64,000 nt of DNA. Origin: Dermacentor variabilis (lineage: Eukaryota; Arthropoda; Arachnida; Ixodida; Ixodidae). A program made the position numbers and the translations under genes. Shown piece after piece: positions 43,510 through 55,429 of this stretch (position 1 is the stretch's first letter; each line of letters begins with the position of its first letter). Below the pieces are notes generated by a model that worked only from the letters and a program-made list of their open reading frames with translations, had not been told where the DNA came from and ran no database searches. Location: positions 26,247,868 through 26,311,867 of the forward strand of contig NW_027460291.1 of assembly GCF_050947875.1 (NCBI RefSeq), in the 5' to 3' direction.

Positions 43510-46290
43510 TTTTTTTCTCGAGAGAGAGAATAAACTTTATTCAAAAACCTTGCTGGGGCCAACGGACGCAGGGGGCTGGGAGGCTAGCGCCACTGGAGCC
43601 TGTCTCCCTCAGGCGGTGGCCAGACCTTGAGTCTTAGCGGCGTCATCGGCCAGCCGGACTACGGAGATTTGATCCTCCGAGTATTCGCTGAGAAGTATGG
43701 GCTTCCACTGCTTAGGCGTGGTGAATCTGTATGTAGGATTGGTGCTGTGTTTGATGGTGTATGGTGCTGTCGGGCATGTCCAGATAATGTGATCGAGATC
43801 TGCGCATGGCACGGGGCAGGCATTTCAGCTTGGTGTGAAAGCATCTGGGTAGACGTGATGATACAGGGACGGTCTCGGAAAGGTGCGCGTCGGTAAGAGC
43901 AGTCACGTGGTCTATAGATACTTGTTAAGACTTGTCGGGAGGGGTGTACTTGAGGTGGGCTTTACTACGGTACGTAAGGATCTCACGATGAGTGATCATA
44001 CGCTCACGCGCGTGGCTGCGCCAGGAGGCTATGTCCTCTTGATGAGGGGACTGCGGGTGGTGATATTGTGAGGAAAACTGCGGGGTCGAAGAGGAGTGAC
44101 GTGCCTGGCTCGTTTCCGGTAAGTTCTGCGTAGCGTGGGGTCCACATCAGGTGGACGCTGCGGCAACGGGACGGACGTGTGCCTTTGACAATGCGGTGCG
44201 CTTCGGACGAGATGAGTCCTCCGCTAGAGTCATCTAGGGCCGTCTTGGAAGCGGTGATGATACACGATGAAGTAGTCGAAGCATGTTCAAGAGGCACAGA
44301 AGCTTCTTCACTTTCTTCCGGCTGAATGCTGCATATTGAGGTGGTTATTCTGATATCTAGATTCGAGCCAATGTCCACAGAAAGTGTCATTGCCGAGGGG
44401 GTAGGGTAGCCCGGGGCGTCGACGTGAGCCGCGCGCGTAGCACCCTCATACCTATTGTCGAGTTTCTGAGCCCTTGCGGTGCGAGATGCTGAATTGTAGT
44501 CGGCGTGCATATTCTTCGGAGAGGAGGAATCAGGAAACTGTCGTGGATGTTTGGCGGTATGGGGAGCTTGACTATAGCCTGCGTGAGGTAAAGGATACTC
44601 AGCTTACTGAGGACTTCACGTCCTGTCGCGATGTGGGAGAGGCGTTTGTAGTGAACTAGGCGCTGAGTATCGATGACCTCGTCGAGAGTATTTGGAGCTC
44701 CAGCTCAGCCAGGTTTACATTCGCGGTGTATGGCGGAAGGTGGAGTACTTGTTTGTATGTTTTCTTGATAATGATATCAATCTTGTGTCCCTCAGCATGT
44801 AAGACGCGTAGGAAGGGCACAATATATACGATGCGACTGATGATGAAGGCCGGGACTAGGCGAAGAATGTTGTCCTCTTTCATACCAGTATGTGGGACAG
44901 CGATACTTGAGATAAGCCGAACTACTTGTGCAGCGCGCTTGCTAAGATGATGAAGACTAGCTTTACTCTTGCGGTTTTGCTGTGTGCGGAGCCAGAAGAC
45001 TCGAAGGATAGGAATGCGAGGGATAGGTGTACCTTGGGCTTCTAGGTCAATGGATAGAGATTGACGTTCTGACCAGCCGTGCCGATGAGCAGGCTCGAGT
45101 ATGCGGAGTTCGGATTTAGCTGAAGAGCAGGAAAGGCCGCATGGTTCACTGCATGCTATCACTGTATCGATGGCTGCTTCTAGGGTTGCTTGAATTTCAC
45201 CATCACTACCTCCTGCGGGCTACACAGTGATATGGTCCGCATAGGAAGGAAGGAATAAAAAAACTTTAAGGCCAACACTAAGACCCAGTAAACAAGAACG
45301 CTTGCTATGCTAAGACCCGTTGTTGATCCGCAGAGTCCGACTGAAGCCAATCACTCCAGCAAGCAAGGGGTGGGTAAGGAAAATAAGGAGAGGCAATGGC
45401 AGTGTTACATGAGTGCAGTATGTGTTCTGTAGCTGCCCTTATGTCCGGACAGTTAGGGCAAGGAGCTGTGCTACGCCAACCGATATTGTGGAGCATTAGT
45501 GGTGTGAGAAGAGTGTTCGTTCGAACTTTGCGAAGGGCATGTGCTTGTTCCGTGTTGACTGAAGGATGAGGTTGGGGCTAAATAGTGCGGTTTTCCGTGA
45601 TCTTCTTGTAGTGTTGAGCTATTTGCTCTTTGTACGTGGCAGCATCTTCCACTTTCCTTGGATTTGGTCAGGAAATCGAGGGAGTCCCTCGATGCCAGCA
45701 TGATCAGGTACCCAACGCAGGGTGATTGTAATGTTTGGTTTGCGCTTATAGGATTATATTAGACTGTGATTGAAGGGGGGAATGGTAAATGGAGACGTTC
45801 CGGAAGTCCGACGAGGGTGATGTTGAAAAGCATAGGTCAGAGCGCTGACCCTTGTGGTGTGCCCTTACTGCCTCACGAGATGACGTGCGATGCGAGTCCC
45901 CGGGTAGTGAGAATGTCTGTACGACTGGGTAGGAAATGTGCAATATAGCGGAATGTGTTGCGGTCGACGTGCAAATGTGACCGTGCCTCTAATACAGCGT
46001 TTTGTTTGATGTTGTGGAAAGCTTTTGTAAGATCCAAAGCACAAATCGGCTGTGTGCTGAATTGGGGGCCTTAATGAGGATCCATGATTTAGTGGTATAG
46101 TTGAAGCATAATTTCTTGCTTGGATAGATTTGAGCGGCCACCAAACATGGTCTGTGGTAGAGAGTTATGCTTGTCCAAGTGCGCAGTGAGCTTTTGAAGA
46201 ATGATGTGTTCCGTGACTTTCCCTAGATATGACCTGAGCGAGATGGGGCGCTGATTGTCTAAATGCAGAGGTTCGCCCTTTTCTTGAACA
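43510..46290 (-). mobile_element. I-like LINE C with RNase H, interrupted
   Basis: On the minus strand: RT motifs from DNQRPISLRSYLGKVTEHII (about 46255), ALDLTKAFHNIKQNAVLEAR, then, after a nested LINE piece at 45250-45745, the catalytic box as YADH where YADD is expected (about 45240), GLSCSSAKSELRILEP, and the thumb region (45160-44656). RNase H is at 44450-44030 (GYPTPSAMTLSVD, EEASVPLEHASTTSS, MWTPRYAELTGNE). The C-terminal Cys motif is LDHIIWTCP (43790), ending QGLATA at 43609. AATAAA and a poly(A) tract mark the 3' end at about 43510. The endonuclease is missing. Confidence 0.85.
45250..45745 (-). mobile_element. LINE fragment D nested in LINE C
   Basis: On the minus strand it begins at the end of an RNase H domain (TLRWVPDHAGIEGLPRF, about 45722) and ends with a Cys/His motif (CPNCPDIRAATEHILHSC, about 45450), followed by an A/T-rich 3' end (CTTAAAGTTTTTTTATTCC). 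It is a severely 5'-truncated LINE copy inserted between the catalytic and thumb parts of LINE C. Confidence 0.75.
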
Positions 46291-47030
46291 GCTCCGGGTC
46301 GCTACTGATTAAAAGCGTGCGCACGTTTGCTGAAGCCCAAGTCATGGCTTTGACGAGGTCCAAAGCACGTGAACTAGCTCAGCAGATACGTCACGATGCT
46401 GAACGAAGTGCACGAAAAGAAGAAGAAACAGCTAGCTCCGGAGGCGGGCTTGAGCCAGAGTAGGAAATCTTGCCGATTTGGCCGATGGAAATTCAGGAAG
46501 AGGGTCAGGCTGACAAGCCGTCACCGGGAAAAAAGGCACTCGGAAAAGAGCACTGGAAAGAGCGCTAGGAGAAAAAGGCGTCGCAAATTCAATAGTGCTG
46601 CAGAGATGGCAAAGCGGCCGAATAAAGCGTGAGCCACAAAAATCTTCGGACAGGGCAGTGAAAGAGTTTAAAAAGTGTGTTTGTCGTCTGGAATCTTTCC
46701 AGTCAGGACGCATCCAAGTAGCCAGACGAGGTTGAAATGGAAGGGACGTTTGGCGCGGAGGAGCAGAAAAGCAAGGGAGCAGTTATGTTCCCCCTCGAGT
46801 TATTTTCGAGGTGTCACCTGTATCAGACGAGAAAGCATAGCGGTAAGGCGACGCGAAGTGTTAATACCAGCCAGTGAATTCGTAGTACGATGCCTGAACG
46901 GCATGTTGTCGGTACGTCAAGTGTCTGGGGTCTGTATGAGGGGAATGGCCTACGTTCCCTATACATTCCCTAGTTGACAAGCTTTCATACCACGCCAGCC
47001 TCAAGTAAGGCTCAAAGAGATGACGCAACC
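46280..47030 (+). repeat. dispersed gag-like repeat, copy 1
   Basis: A plus-strand ATG at 46344 opens MALTRSKARELAQQIRHDAE, a basic, charged frame ending at 46463 and resumed in another frame with many Lys/Arg residues (46396-46632). The part from 46430 to 46760 is repeated in reverse at 39911-40236. The layout suggests the leader and gag start of another LTR element, but no protease, RT or LTR is attached. It ends before the RTE LINE at 47266. Confidence 0.45.
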
Positions 47031-47265
47031 ATGGGATATTTGGAATGAATAACGGCACAGCTCTTGCGAAAGGAAGTTTGTTTTCTTCTTCATTTTAGAG
47101 TTTTGTTAAATGTTTTGAGATCTCCGAGACTAGAGATATTTTCAGTAAGCAAGCTTTGTTTATAATGTGTGTTTTGGAAGCTTACTCATATTCTGAAAGA
47201 GATGCTTTGAGAGCGCATAAAATTTTGAAATTTTCTTTTCTCGCTTTTCTGTTTTCCTTAGGCAG

Positions 47266-50090
47266 ATCATCATCATCATCATCATCAGCCTGGTTACGCC
47301 CACTGCAGGGCAAAGGCCTCTCACATACTTCTCCAACTACCCCGGTTATGTACTAATTGTGGCCATGTTGTCCCTGCAAACTTCTTAGTCTCATCCGCCC
47401 ACCTAACTTTCTGCCGCCATCTACAACACTTCGCTTCCCTTGGAACCCATCCCGTAACTCTTAATGACCATCGGTTATCTTCCTTTATCATTACACGTCC
47501 TGCCATGCCGATTTCTTTTTCTGGATTTCAACTAAGATATCATTAACTCGCGTTTGTTCCCTCACCCAATCTGCTCTTTTCTTATCCCTTAACGTTACAC
47601 CCATCATTCTTCTTGGCATAGCTCGTTGCATCGTCCTCAATTTAAGTAGAACCGTTTTCGTAAGCCTCCAGGTTTCTGCCCCGCACGTGTGTACTGGTAA
47701 GACACAGCTGTTATAAACTTTTCTCTTGAGGGGTAATGGCAACCTGCTGTTCATGATCTGAGAATGCCTGCCAAACGCACCCCAGCCCATTCTTATTCTT
47801 CTGATTACTTCAGTCTCATGATCCGGATCCGCAGTCACTACCTGTCCAAAGTAGATGTATTCCCTTACCACTTCAAGTGCCTCACTACCTATCGTAAACT
47901 GCTGTTCTCTTCCGAGACTGCTAAACATTACTTTAGTTTTCTGCAGATTAATCTTTAGACCCACCCTTCGGCTCTGCCTCTCCAGGTCAGTGAGCATGCA
48001 TTGTAGTTGGTCCCCTGAGTTACTAAGCAAGGCAATATCATCAGCTAATCGCATGTTACTAAGATATTCTCCATTAACTCTTATCCCCAATTCTTCTCAA
48101 TCCAGGTCTCTGAATACCTCCTGTAAACACGCTGTGAATAGCATTGGAGAGATTGTATCTCCCTGCCTGACGCCTTTCTTTATTGGAATTTTGTTGCTTT
48201 CTTTATGGAGGACTACTATAGATATCTTTCAGTATTTTTACATACGGCTCGTCTACACCCTGACTCCGCAATGCCTCCATGACTGCTGAGGTTTCGACTG
48301 AATCAAACCCTTTCTCTTAATCAATGAAAGCTATATGTAAAGGTTGGTTATATTCCGCACATTTTTCTATCACCTGATTGATAGTTCGAATATGGTCTAT
48401 TGTTGAGTAGCCTTTACGAAATCCTGCCTGGTCCTTTGGTTAACGGAAGTCTAAGGTGTTCCTGATTCTATTTGCAATTACCTTAGTAAATACTTTGTAG
48501 GCAACTGACAGTAAGCTGATCGGTCTATAATTTTTCAAGTCTTTGGAGTCCCCTTTCTTATGGATTAGGATTAGGTTAGCGTTTTTCCAAGATTCCGGCA
48601 CGCTCGAAGTCATGAGGCATTGCATATACAGGGTGGCCAGTTTCTCTAGAACAATTTGCCCACCATCCTTCAACAAATCTCCTGTTACCTGGTCCTCCCC
48701 AGCTGCCTTCCCCCTTTGCAGAGCTCCAAAGGCTTTCTTTAGTTTTTTCGGCGTTACCTGTGGGATTTCGAATTCCTCTAGACTTCTCTCTCTTCCATTA
48801 TGATTGTGGGTGCCACTGGTACTGTATAAATCTCTATAGAAATCCTCAGCCACTTGAACTGTCTCATCCATATTAGTAATGATATTGCCTCCTTTGTCTC
48901 TTAACGCATGCATCTGACTCTTGCCAATTCCTAGTTTCATCTTCACTGCTTTTAGGCTTCCTCCGTTCCTCAGAGCATGTTCAATTCTATCCACATTATA
49001 CTTCCGTATGTCAGCTGTCTTACGCTTGTGGATTAACTTTGAAAGTTCTGCCAGTTCTTTTCTAGCTGTAGGGTTAGAGGCTTTCCTACATTGGCGTTTC
49101 TTGATGATATCTTTCGCCTCCTGCGATAGCTTACTGGTATCCTGCCTAGCGGAGTTACCACCGACTTCTACTGCACACTCCTAAATGATGCCCACAAGAT
49201 TGTCGTTCATTGCTTCAACACTAATGTCCTCTTCCTGAGTTAAAGCCGAAAACCTGTTCTGTTGCTTGATCTGGAATTCCTCTATTTCCCTCTTACCGCT
49301 AACTCATTGGTTGGCTTCTTATGTACCAGTTTCTTCCGTTCCTTCCTCAGGTCTAGGCTAATTCGAGTTCTTACCATACTATGGTCACTGCAGCACACCT
49401 TGCTGAGCACGTCCACATCTTGTATGATGCCAGGGTTACCGCAGAGTATGACGTCTATTTCATTTATAGTCTCGCCGTTCGGGCTCCTCCACGTCCACTT
49501 TCGGCTATCCCGCTTGCGGAAGAAGGTATTCATTATCCGCGTATTATTCTGTTCCAGAAACTCCACTAATAACTCTCCCCTGCTATTCCTAGTGCCTATG
49601 CCATATTCCTCCACTGCCTTGTCCCCAGCCTGCTTCTTGCCTACCTTGGCCTTGAAGTCACCCATCAGTATAGTGTATTTTGTTTTGACTTTACCCATCG
49701 CCGATTCCACGTCTTCACAGAAGCTTTCGACTTCCTGGTCATCATGACTGGATGTGGGGGCGTAGGCCTGTACTACCTTCATTTTGTACCTCTTATTAAG
49801 TTTCACAACAAGAGCTGCCACCCTCTCGTTAATGCTATAGATTCCCTGTATGTTACCAGCTGTATTCTTATTAATCAGGAATCCGCCTCCTAGTTCTCGT
49901 CTCTCCGCTAAGCCCCGGTAGCACAGAACGTGCCCGCTTTTCAGCACTGTATATGCTTCTTTTGGCCTCCTAACTTCACTGAGCCCTATATATCCCATTT
50001 ACTGCCCTCTAATTACTGCAATAGCGCTGCTAGACTCGCCTCGCTACATGACATTCTAGCGTTAAACGTTGCCAGGTTCATATTCCAATG
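47266..50090 (-). mobile_element. RTE-clade LINE, near full length
   Basis: A minus-strand element with an apurinic-type endonuclease, an RT and a short 3' untranslated region that ends in an ATG-repeat tail (47266-47287 on the plus strand reads ATCATC...). This tail plus the conserved GAGGCCTTTGCCCTGCAGTG block (about 47300) is typical of RTE elements. A 3'-end-only copy is at 60942-61060. The 5' end was set near the likely start codon at 50081. Confidence 0.92.
47321..50081 (-). pseudogene. RTE LINE protein (endonuclease-reverse transcriptase)
   Basis: The start is the ATG at 50081 (MNLATFNARMSCSEASLAAL). Endonuclease landmarks: SEVRRPKEAY, QAYAPTSSHDDQEV (about 49770), MGDFKAKVG, EIDVILCGN and CSDHSMVRT (about 49390). 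A linker follows (49260-49000). RT: GKAAGEDQVTGDLL (about 48700), SWKNANLILIHKKGDSKDL, NYRPISLLSVAYKVFTKVI, a broken stretch 48440-48100, then the catalytic box as LADD (RLADDIALLSN, about 48045) where FADD is usual. C-terminal: WGAFGRH, VYNSCVLPVHTCGAETWRL, RMMGVTLRDKKRADWVREQT, and DNRWSLRVTGWVPRE (about 47470). A few frame changes and stops; length and order are otherwise those of a complete protein. Confidence 0.92.
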
Positions 50091-50690
50091 GCGGCCTGTC
50101 CGGATAGGCTTTTTTTGTGAAATACGCTCGCGCCTCCAAGTATAGGCTATTTTGTACAAGCCTGTAGTGGCACGTTTGAGTTTCAGCTCACTTTTTGGAA
50201 GTAGCCGCGAGATCTTGTCTTCGAAGCTAAGACAAGTGATTTCGAGGAGCTGTCGTTTAGCTAGACAATTTTAGAAAGTGGTCGTACTGTTCCCTTAATA
50301 CTTGTCTTTCTGGGACACAAAGGAGCAAAGCGTTGGTGCATGTCTAGCACGTGTATTCATAAGACGACAGCGTTTTCAATATCGCTTCGAGCATAGGTGG
50401 ATTTATTTAGAAATAAGCTCGAACTTGAATCTTCGTGTAGTTTCGAGCGCGCAATTTTTGCAGGATTATTTTTTAGTGATATTTAGGGCGGGTCCTTTGT
50501 GGCCAAGAGAAGGAAAATAATATTACGTGAGTGACAAGAAAGTCGAAGGTTTGCTGAGCCTTGATAGTAATATGGGGCGTGTTTTGAGAACGAACCTTTG
50601 TCTTCAGGGACTGTTCTTTTCTAGCGAGACTTTTCGAGAGAATTAATTCTCTAGCGTGACGCCAACAAACGTGACGCCAACAAACCCCAC
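50090..50690. other. stretch without recognised gene
   Basis: No recognised coding or repeat homology. It may contain the left end of the mariner that follows, but no terminal repeat pair was found. Confidence 0.4.
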
Positions 50691-50696
50691 TCCGCT

Positions 50697-51541
50697 ATGG
50701 ATGAACACACCATGCAGCAAGTGGAAGCCGCCATTTTGGAAAATCACCGCGTAACCGTTCGAGACCAAGCCCAAACTGTCAGGGGGGGTCCATGGAAAAA
50801 ATCATTCAGGACCATCCTCATATGCTTAAGGTATCCGCTCGCTGGCTTCCCCGGCTGCTGACACCTTTCCAAAAGCAGGAACGAGTCCAATGCTCCCAGG
50901 CTCTTTTGACGATGTGCCATAGAAACCAGGAAGACTTTTTCAACAGACTGATTACACAGGGTGAAATCTGGGCACATCGCTATGATCCGGAGACTAAAGT
51001 GCAGTCGATGCGATGGAAGCTCTTGGACTCATCGCCTCCAAAGACAGCACTCGCCCACCCCTCGGCGTCAAGGTCATGCTCACCACAGTCTTTTGTGACC
51101 AGCACGGAGTAGCCTTGATGGATTTCTTAGCAAAGGGTGCTACAAGTACTGGGGCATACTATGCTTCACTGCTGCGGAAATTGCGGGTGGCCATCAAAAG
51201 CAAGAGACATGGCATGCTCACCAAAGGTGTCCGCCTTCTACAAGACAATGCCCCAGTTCACAACTCATTGTTGCCCAGATGGAAGTACGCTGCTGCGGCT
51301 TTGAAATTCTACCGCCTCCCCCGTATTCACCCGACCTTGCACCATCGGACTTCCACACTTTCCAAAAATGAAGTCATATTTGAAGGGCAAGCATTTTCCA
51401 GATGATGAAACTCTGATTTCCGAAGTCACAACATGGCTTTTGGAGTAACCTGTCGACTTCTAGAAGCGAGGTGTTTACAGTTGCATAGAAAGATGGGAGA
51501 AGTGTGTGTCCCTGTGTGGCACCTATGTTGAGAAGGACTAA
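50697..51541 (+). pseudogene. mariner transposase, internally deleted
   Basis: The ATG at 50697 gives MDEHTMQQVEAAILENHRVT, then frameshifts to VEKIIQDH-type sequence (MEKIIQDHPHMLKVSARWLP, 50792) and WLPRLLTPFQKQERVQCSQA, the helix-turn-helix side of a mariner transposase. It goes on to HRYDPETKVQSMRWK, MLTTVFCDQHGVALMDFLAK (the first catalytic Asp region is altered), LQDNAPVHNS (second Asp), and SPDLAPSDFH (third Asp of the D,D34D triad) in shifted frames. It ends RWEKCVSLCGTYVEKD and a TAA at 51539. Cut-and-paste transposition of mariner uses TA targets; terminal repeats were not identified here. Confidence 0.9.
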
Positions 51542-53321
51542 TAAATCTGCAAAGTTTCGTTTCTCTCTGTCCTCAGGAAGTGAGTGAGGGGAAATCTTTA
51601 CGGAACTTCCCTAGCATGGGCGAATCAAAAGCTAGGATGCTATATTGAAGGCACTAAATTCAGTCGAGAGCGATCATTGCCAACTTGCATGATTGCGGAC
51701 GGGGGGGGGGGGAGAAAACTGGAGACACCAGAGGCGCAAGGCCCCATTTGGATAGCTTCTCAGGTCTATTGGGGACAAGCCCCAGGTTATATTGTTACAG
51801 GAACCGCTATGTACAGCAGAAATTTCCCTCTCGGTGTAACGCACGGTAGCATACAGGAGAGAAAAGGGCAGGCGTATCGCTACCATAATCACGAAGAACA
51901 TCTCGTTCGTTGAGCAAGAGGTCCACGCTTACAAAGCTGCCTCGATGCCCAGTTAATAGAGATCGTACCCAACACAACAATCAATTCTAACATTTTCATT
52001 CTCGACGTGTACAGCGCACCATCGGACAGGAAAAGAGGCTTCAAAACATTACTAGCCACAACGTCTAGGGCGGCGAGAAGCGCGCCTCTCGTTGCGGGTG
52101 ACTCTAACGCACCCAATTCGGAATAGGGGTACGATTACAAAAGTTCAAAATGGACGAACGTGGCCTTCAGCGCTGCAGAGCTCGGCTTAATACTGGTCGC
52201 AGACCCAAGGCTCCCCACCTGATCCGGTAATTCGGTCAGTCGAGATACGACCCCCGATCTCACCTTCCTCCAAGGTATCGAAGGCACGTGGGACAACCTC
52301 CAGGAGGGGCTAAGGAGTGACCATGACATACTTGAAATTCTGTTGCCTGTCAAAGCCAGGCCACCCGCGAGATATGAGTATGTTGAATGGGACCTTTTTC
52401 GAAAAATCGGAAATGAAACAGTCCCACCAGACGAGACGTATGCAGATCTGCCATAGAATCTGAGCATGGCAGTTAAAGAAGCAATCAAAGAAATAATTAC
52501 GGATCTTGAAGTTCCTAAAATGGACTCGAGACTCACTCACCTTCAAGAGGGCCAAACACGCCCTCTCAGCCAGGTGGAATACCCAAAAGCTTGATCGTAG
52601 CTCAGATCGAAAATCGCGCTTCTCAACAAGGCGATGGTAGCCTATTCGGCCCACCTCGACGGGCAGCAATGCGATGAGACGTGTGCCGAAACGACCGGGC
52701 GTATGCGAAGAGGTAGCAAATGGAGCTTATTGAAACGTCTCCTCAACTTTAAACAGTAGAAGGACACGCTTAGCCGTGCAACGGACAGGCTCATAAAGAA
52801 GCAAACCACAATCGGTCTCACCAACAGGGAATTAGCCAACAACTTCGCACATACTTATCTCCCCCTCGCCAAAGACGCGGATCGCCCGCTAGAGCGTGTA
52901 AACTACACGGGGCTCTCGGCACCTGATCGAGACGAACATTTCACCTTGTCAGATATCAGACACGTTCTCTTCAATCTAAATGGCTGCTCAGCCCCGGGAC
53001 GTGATGAAATCCCGAACTCCTCAGGAACCTAGACGATAGAGCAATCGAGATAGTCACGCCTGAAATCAATGAGGTGTGGAAAACAGGACAGGTCCCGATA
53101 GAATGGCGTACCGCAAAAGTGGTACTCATACCCAAAGCAGGAAAATTCCCACATGTAAATAAACTGCGGCCCATTTCCCTTACATCATGCATCGCCAAGC
53201 TTGCGGAGCATGCGATACATAACACAATCACTGAACATATTGAAAACAAGGCGCTGTTTAGACACAATTCAATCGGCTTTAGACAGGCGTTGTCCACACA
53301 GGACGATATGCTTTTGCTTAA

Positions 53322-55429
53322 AGGGAAGCTGAAAGCTTTTCTAGAAAAAATGAGTGAAGAGCAGTACGCCGTGGTTTTCAAACCTCTGAATTCGAATATC
53401 GCATCGAAATTGAGCGAAAGAAAGCGCAAACATATTTTATTTCGACGAAAAGTGCAGCAGCAGACACGCCCAGCTCGCGCGCCTCGTTTCCGCCTGTGAT
53501 TGGTCGGGCGCCTCGTGACGTCAACATTGGCGTTCGTCCGGACCGACTGCTGCCGCTACACACGAAGCACGGTGCAAAGTAGTTTGGTGGTGTTTTGCTG
53601 AGACGGTCATGAAAATTTTCGAGAGCTTGCGCTTCTCTGAGGAGTTCGGCGTTAAGTCCAAACTCTACGAGAGCGATTTTGCGCGCGACGGTGACGGACG
53701 ACGGCTTCGAGCGACAAAACGGGCCGTCGCTTGAACAAATCGCTCGGTATTGTCGCTCGATCGCTCGTTTCTAGAAATCTAGAACTCGCCGCTCGACGCC
53801 CGCAAATGCTATGAGCGACTAGCCAATTGTGCGAAGCCGAAACTGGATGTACATAACTCAAATACTGCTGTTTGTCGCACGGAACGAGCAAACTATTGAA
53901 TTTTACACGTGCAAGAGCTTCAGAAATATTTTATGCTCCTTCTTCAGTAAAATACATCAACTTAAATTGATAAAGCATGCGTCACGCTAGTTTCGGCGCG
54001 TATATTGCTGCCCTCATACCGGGAAATCGTCGTTCAAAGCCGTCGCTCGCGTTGAGTTCGGCTTGCAGACGACGAGTGAACGCGACAGCCATCACCTCGC
54101 TTGTAGAGCTGTCGCTGTCGCGTGCAAGATCACTTGTAAGGGGTTTATACTTGTACATACTACACGCACGTACATACTTGTACATACTACATGTACGAGC
54201 CGATTGCGAAGAGCCGGCCTCTCCAAGAAGCAAAAAATGTTGGTGCAAGCACTGCTTTCCACGCGAACGAAGGCGAAGTGTTAGCATCTCCTTGTGTTGG
54301 AAATGTTCTTAGGCGAGTATGTTTTTTGCTAAGCTGCATTCAGCATTCCAGTGAGTACGTTTCCGGGCAAACAACTGTAGTGTTATGTTCCTGCATGCCT
54401 CCTCGTAGAACGTAAGCGGTGATGCGATCTTCAGCATTTGTGCGCTGCCCCAAAGCTGTCGGCAATCTACACAGACGGTTTAAACGCGGGAAAAGTTTAC
54501 CGGCTGTTGTAGCACGTGTAGTATAGAACGTTCATCATCTATACATACGAAGTATAGAACCTTCATCAGCACGCCAACCGCACGCTACTCGTAACCGGCG
54601 AATTCCGTCAGCTACATGAGATGGTCGGTTTCTTATGTGTGCGAGAGAAGGGGGAGCGCAGCGTCTTGACGTGAGCAGGCTTTCCAACACATGCAAACTT
54701 TACGCTTGCACTGCGTTAGGGTAGCTGCATGCAGGCTGTTTCACAACACACGTGCGAATAGAAAATTCGCGGCACTTCGCGATAAAACCTGCGTCAAGGG
54801 TGGGCGATAAACATGCACCTTCCGTTCGGCGTTCTATTTTTTTAGGAGAACCCAAAGCACGCATTATTGATAAACTCCGGTAGTAATCGTCAGGGAAGTT
54901 GTTAGAGCACAAGACTTGTTCTTGAGCGCTTGAAGTTGTTTCGCTTCACAGCAGCCTTCCACTTAGCTGAAAGCTTCTTGTCTTGCAGGAACTAATGGAA
55001 CATCGGAACATCGTCGCGGCCGCTGCACAGAACGCCGGCATGATCGGCCTACAAGTTCAATTGATGCTGCGCACGTCAATTACCATTCTTATATACACAC
55101 AAATAAAGGAATATAGGGTCGAGCGAAGCAGATTAGGATGGCACGCACGCAGAAATAAGCCCGGTCAGGCACGGTCGCGGAGATTGCGTAGGAGCGGAAC
55201 AGCAGTGTTGACGTCACTAAGCCGCGGTTTCCGGTCTCCGTTCGTATCGTCAGCTTCAGCAGCAGCGTGCGGCGCTCGAGGGGGGGCGGAGCTACAGCGC
55301 AATTTTAACCGACGATTGCGTCGCTCCTAAGTGAAAAATCCCCCTCAAAATTTTACCTTCATGGTTTATAAGGCTCCCGCATTCGTATAAGAGCGTCTTA
55401 TTGAATTCGACAGACTCTTCAGTTTCCCT
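53322..55429 (-). mobile_element. Kolobok/T2-like TTAA DNA transposon, copy 2
   Basis: 2108 bp between TTAA sites (53318-53321 and 55430-55433). Terminal repeats AGGGAAGCTGAA on the left and AGTTTCCCT on the right. It is the reverse complement of copy 1 (19131-21247), and its length differs by only 9 bp. The ends, body blocks such as GAGAGCTTGCG, the GCGACGAGCGAC-type region and the THAP remnant correspond. Here too the LINE RT frame continues exactly once the insert and one TTAA are discounted. No transposase recognised. Confidence 0.88.
54800..55041 (-). pseudogene. THAP-domain remnant inside Kolobok copy 2
   Basis: Minus-strand ATG at 55041 starts MPAFCAA, with the first Cys kept. About 20 bp present in copy 1 are deleted here. 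It then continues FLQDKKLSAKWKAAVKRNNF in another frame, with the conserved Trp kept, RSRTSLV, a shift, and CSNNFPDDYYR (zinc ligand His replaced by Asn), ending MRALGSPKK. Each copy keeps residues the other has lost, so the parent clearly coded a normal THAP domain. Confidence 0.75.

Noticed and set aside
43621..46080. Plus-strand frames between 43600 and 46100 as genes
   Set aside because: They are antisense shadows of the two minus-strand LINE fragments, whose protein motifs are clear.
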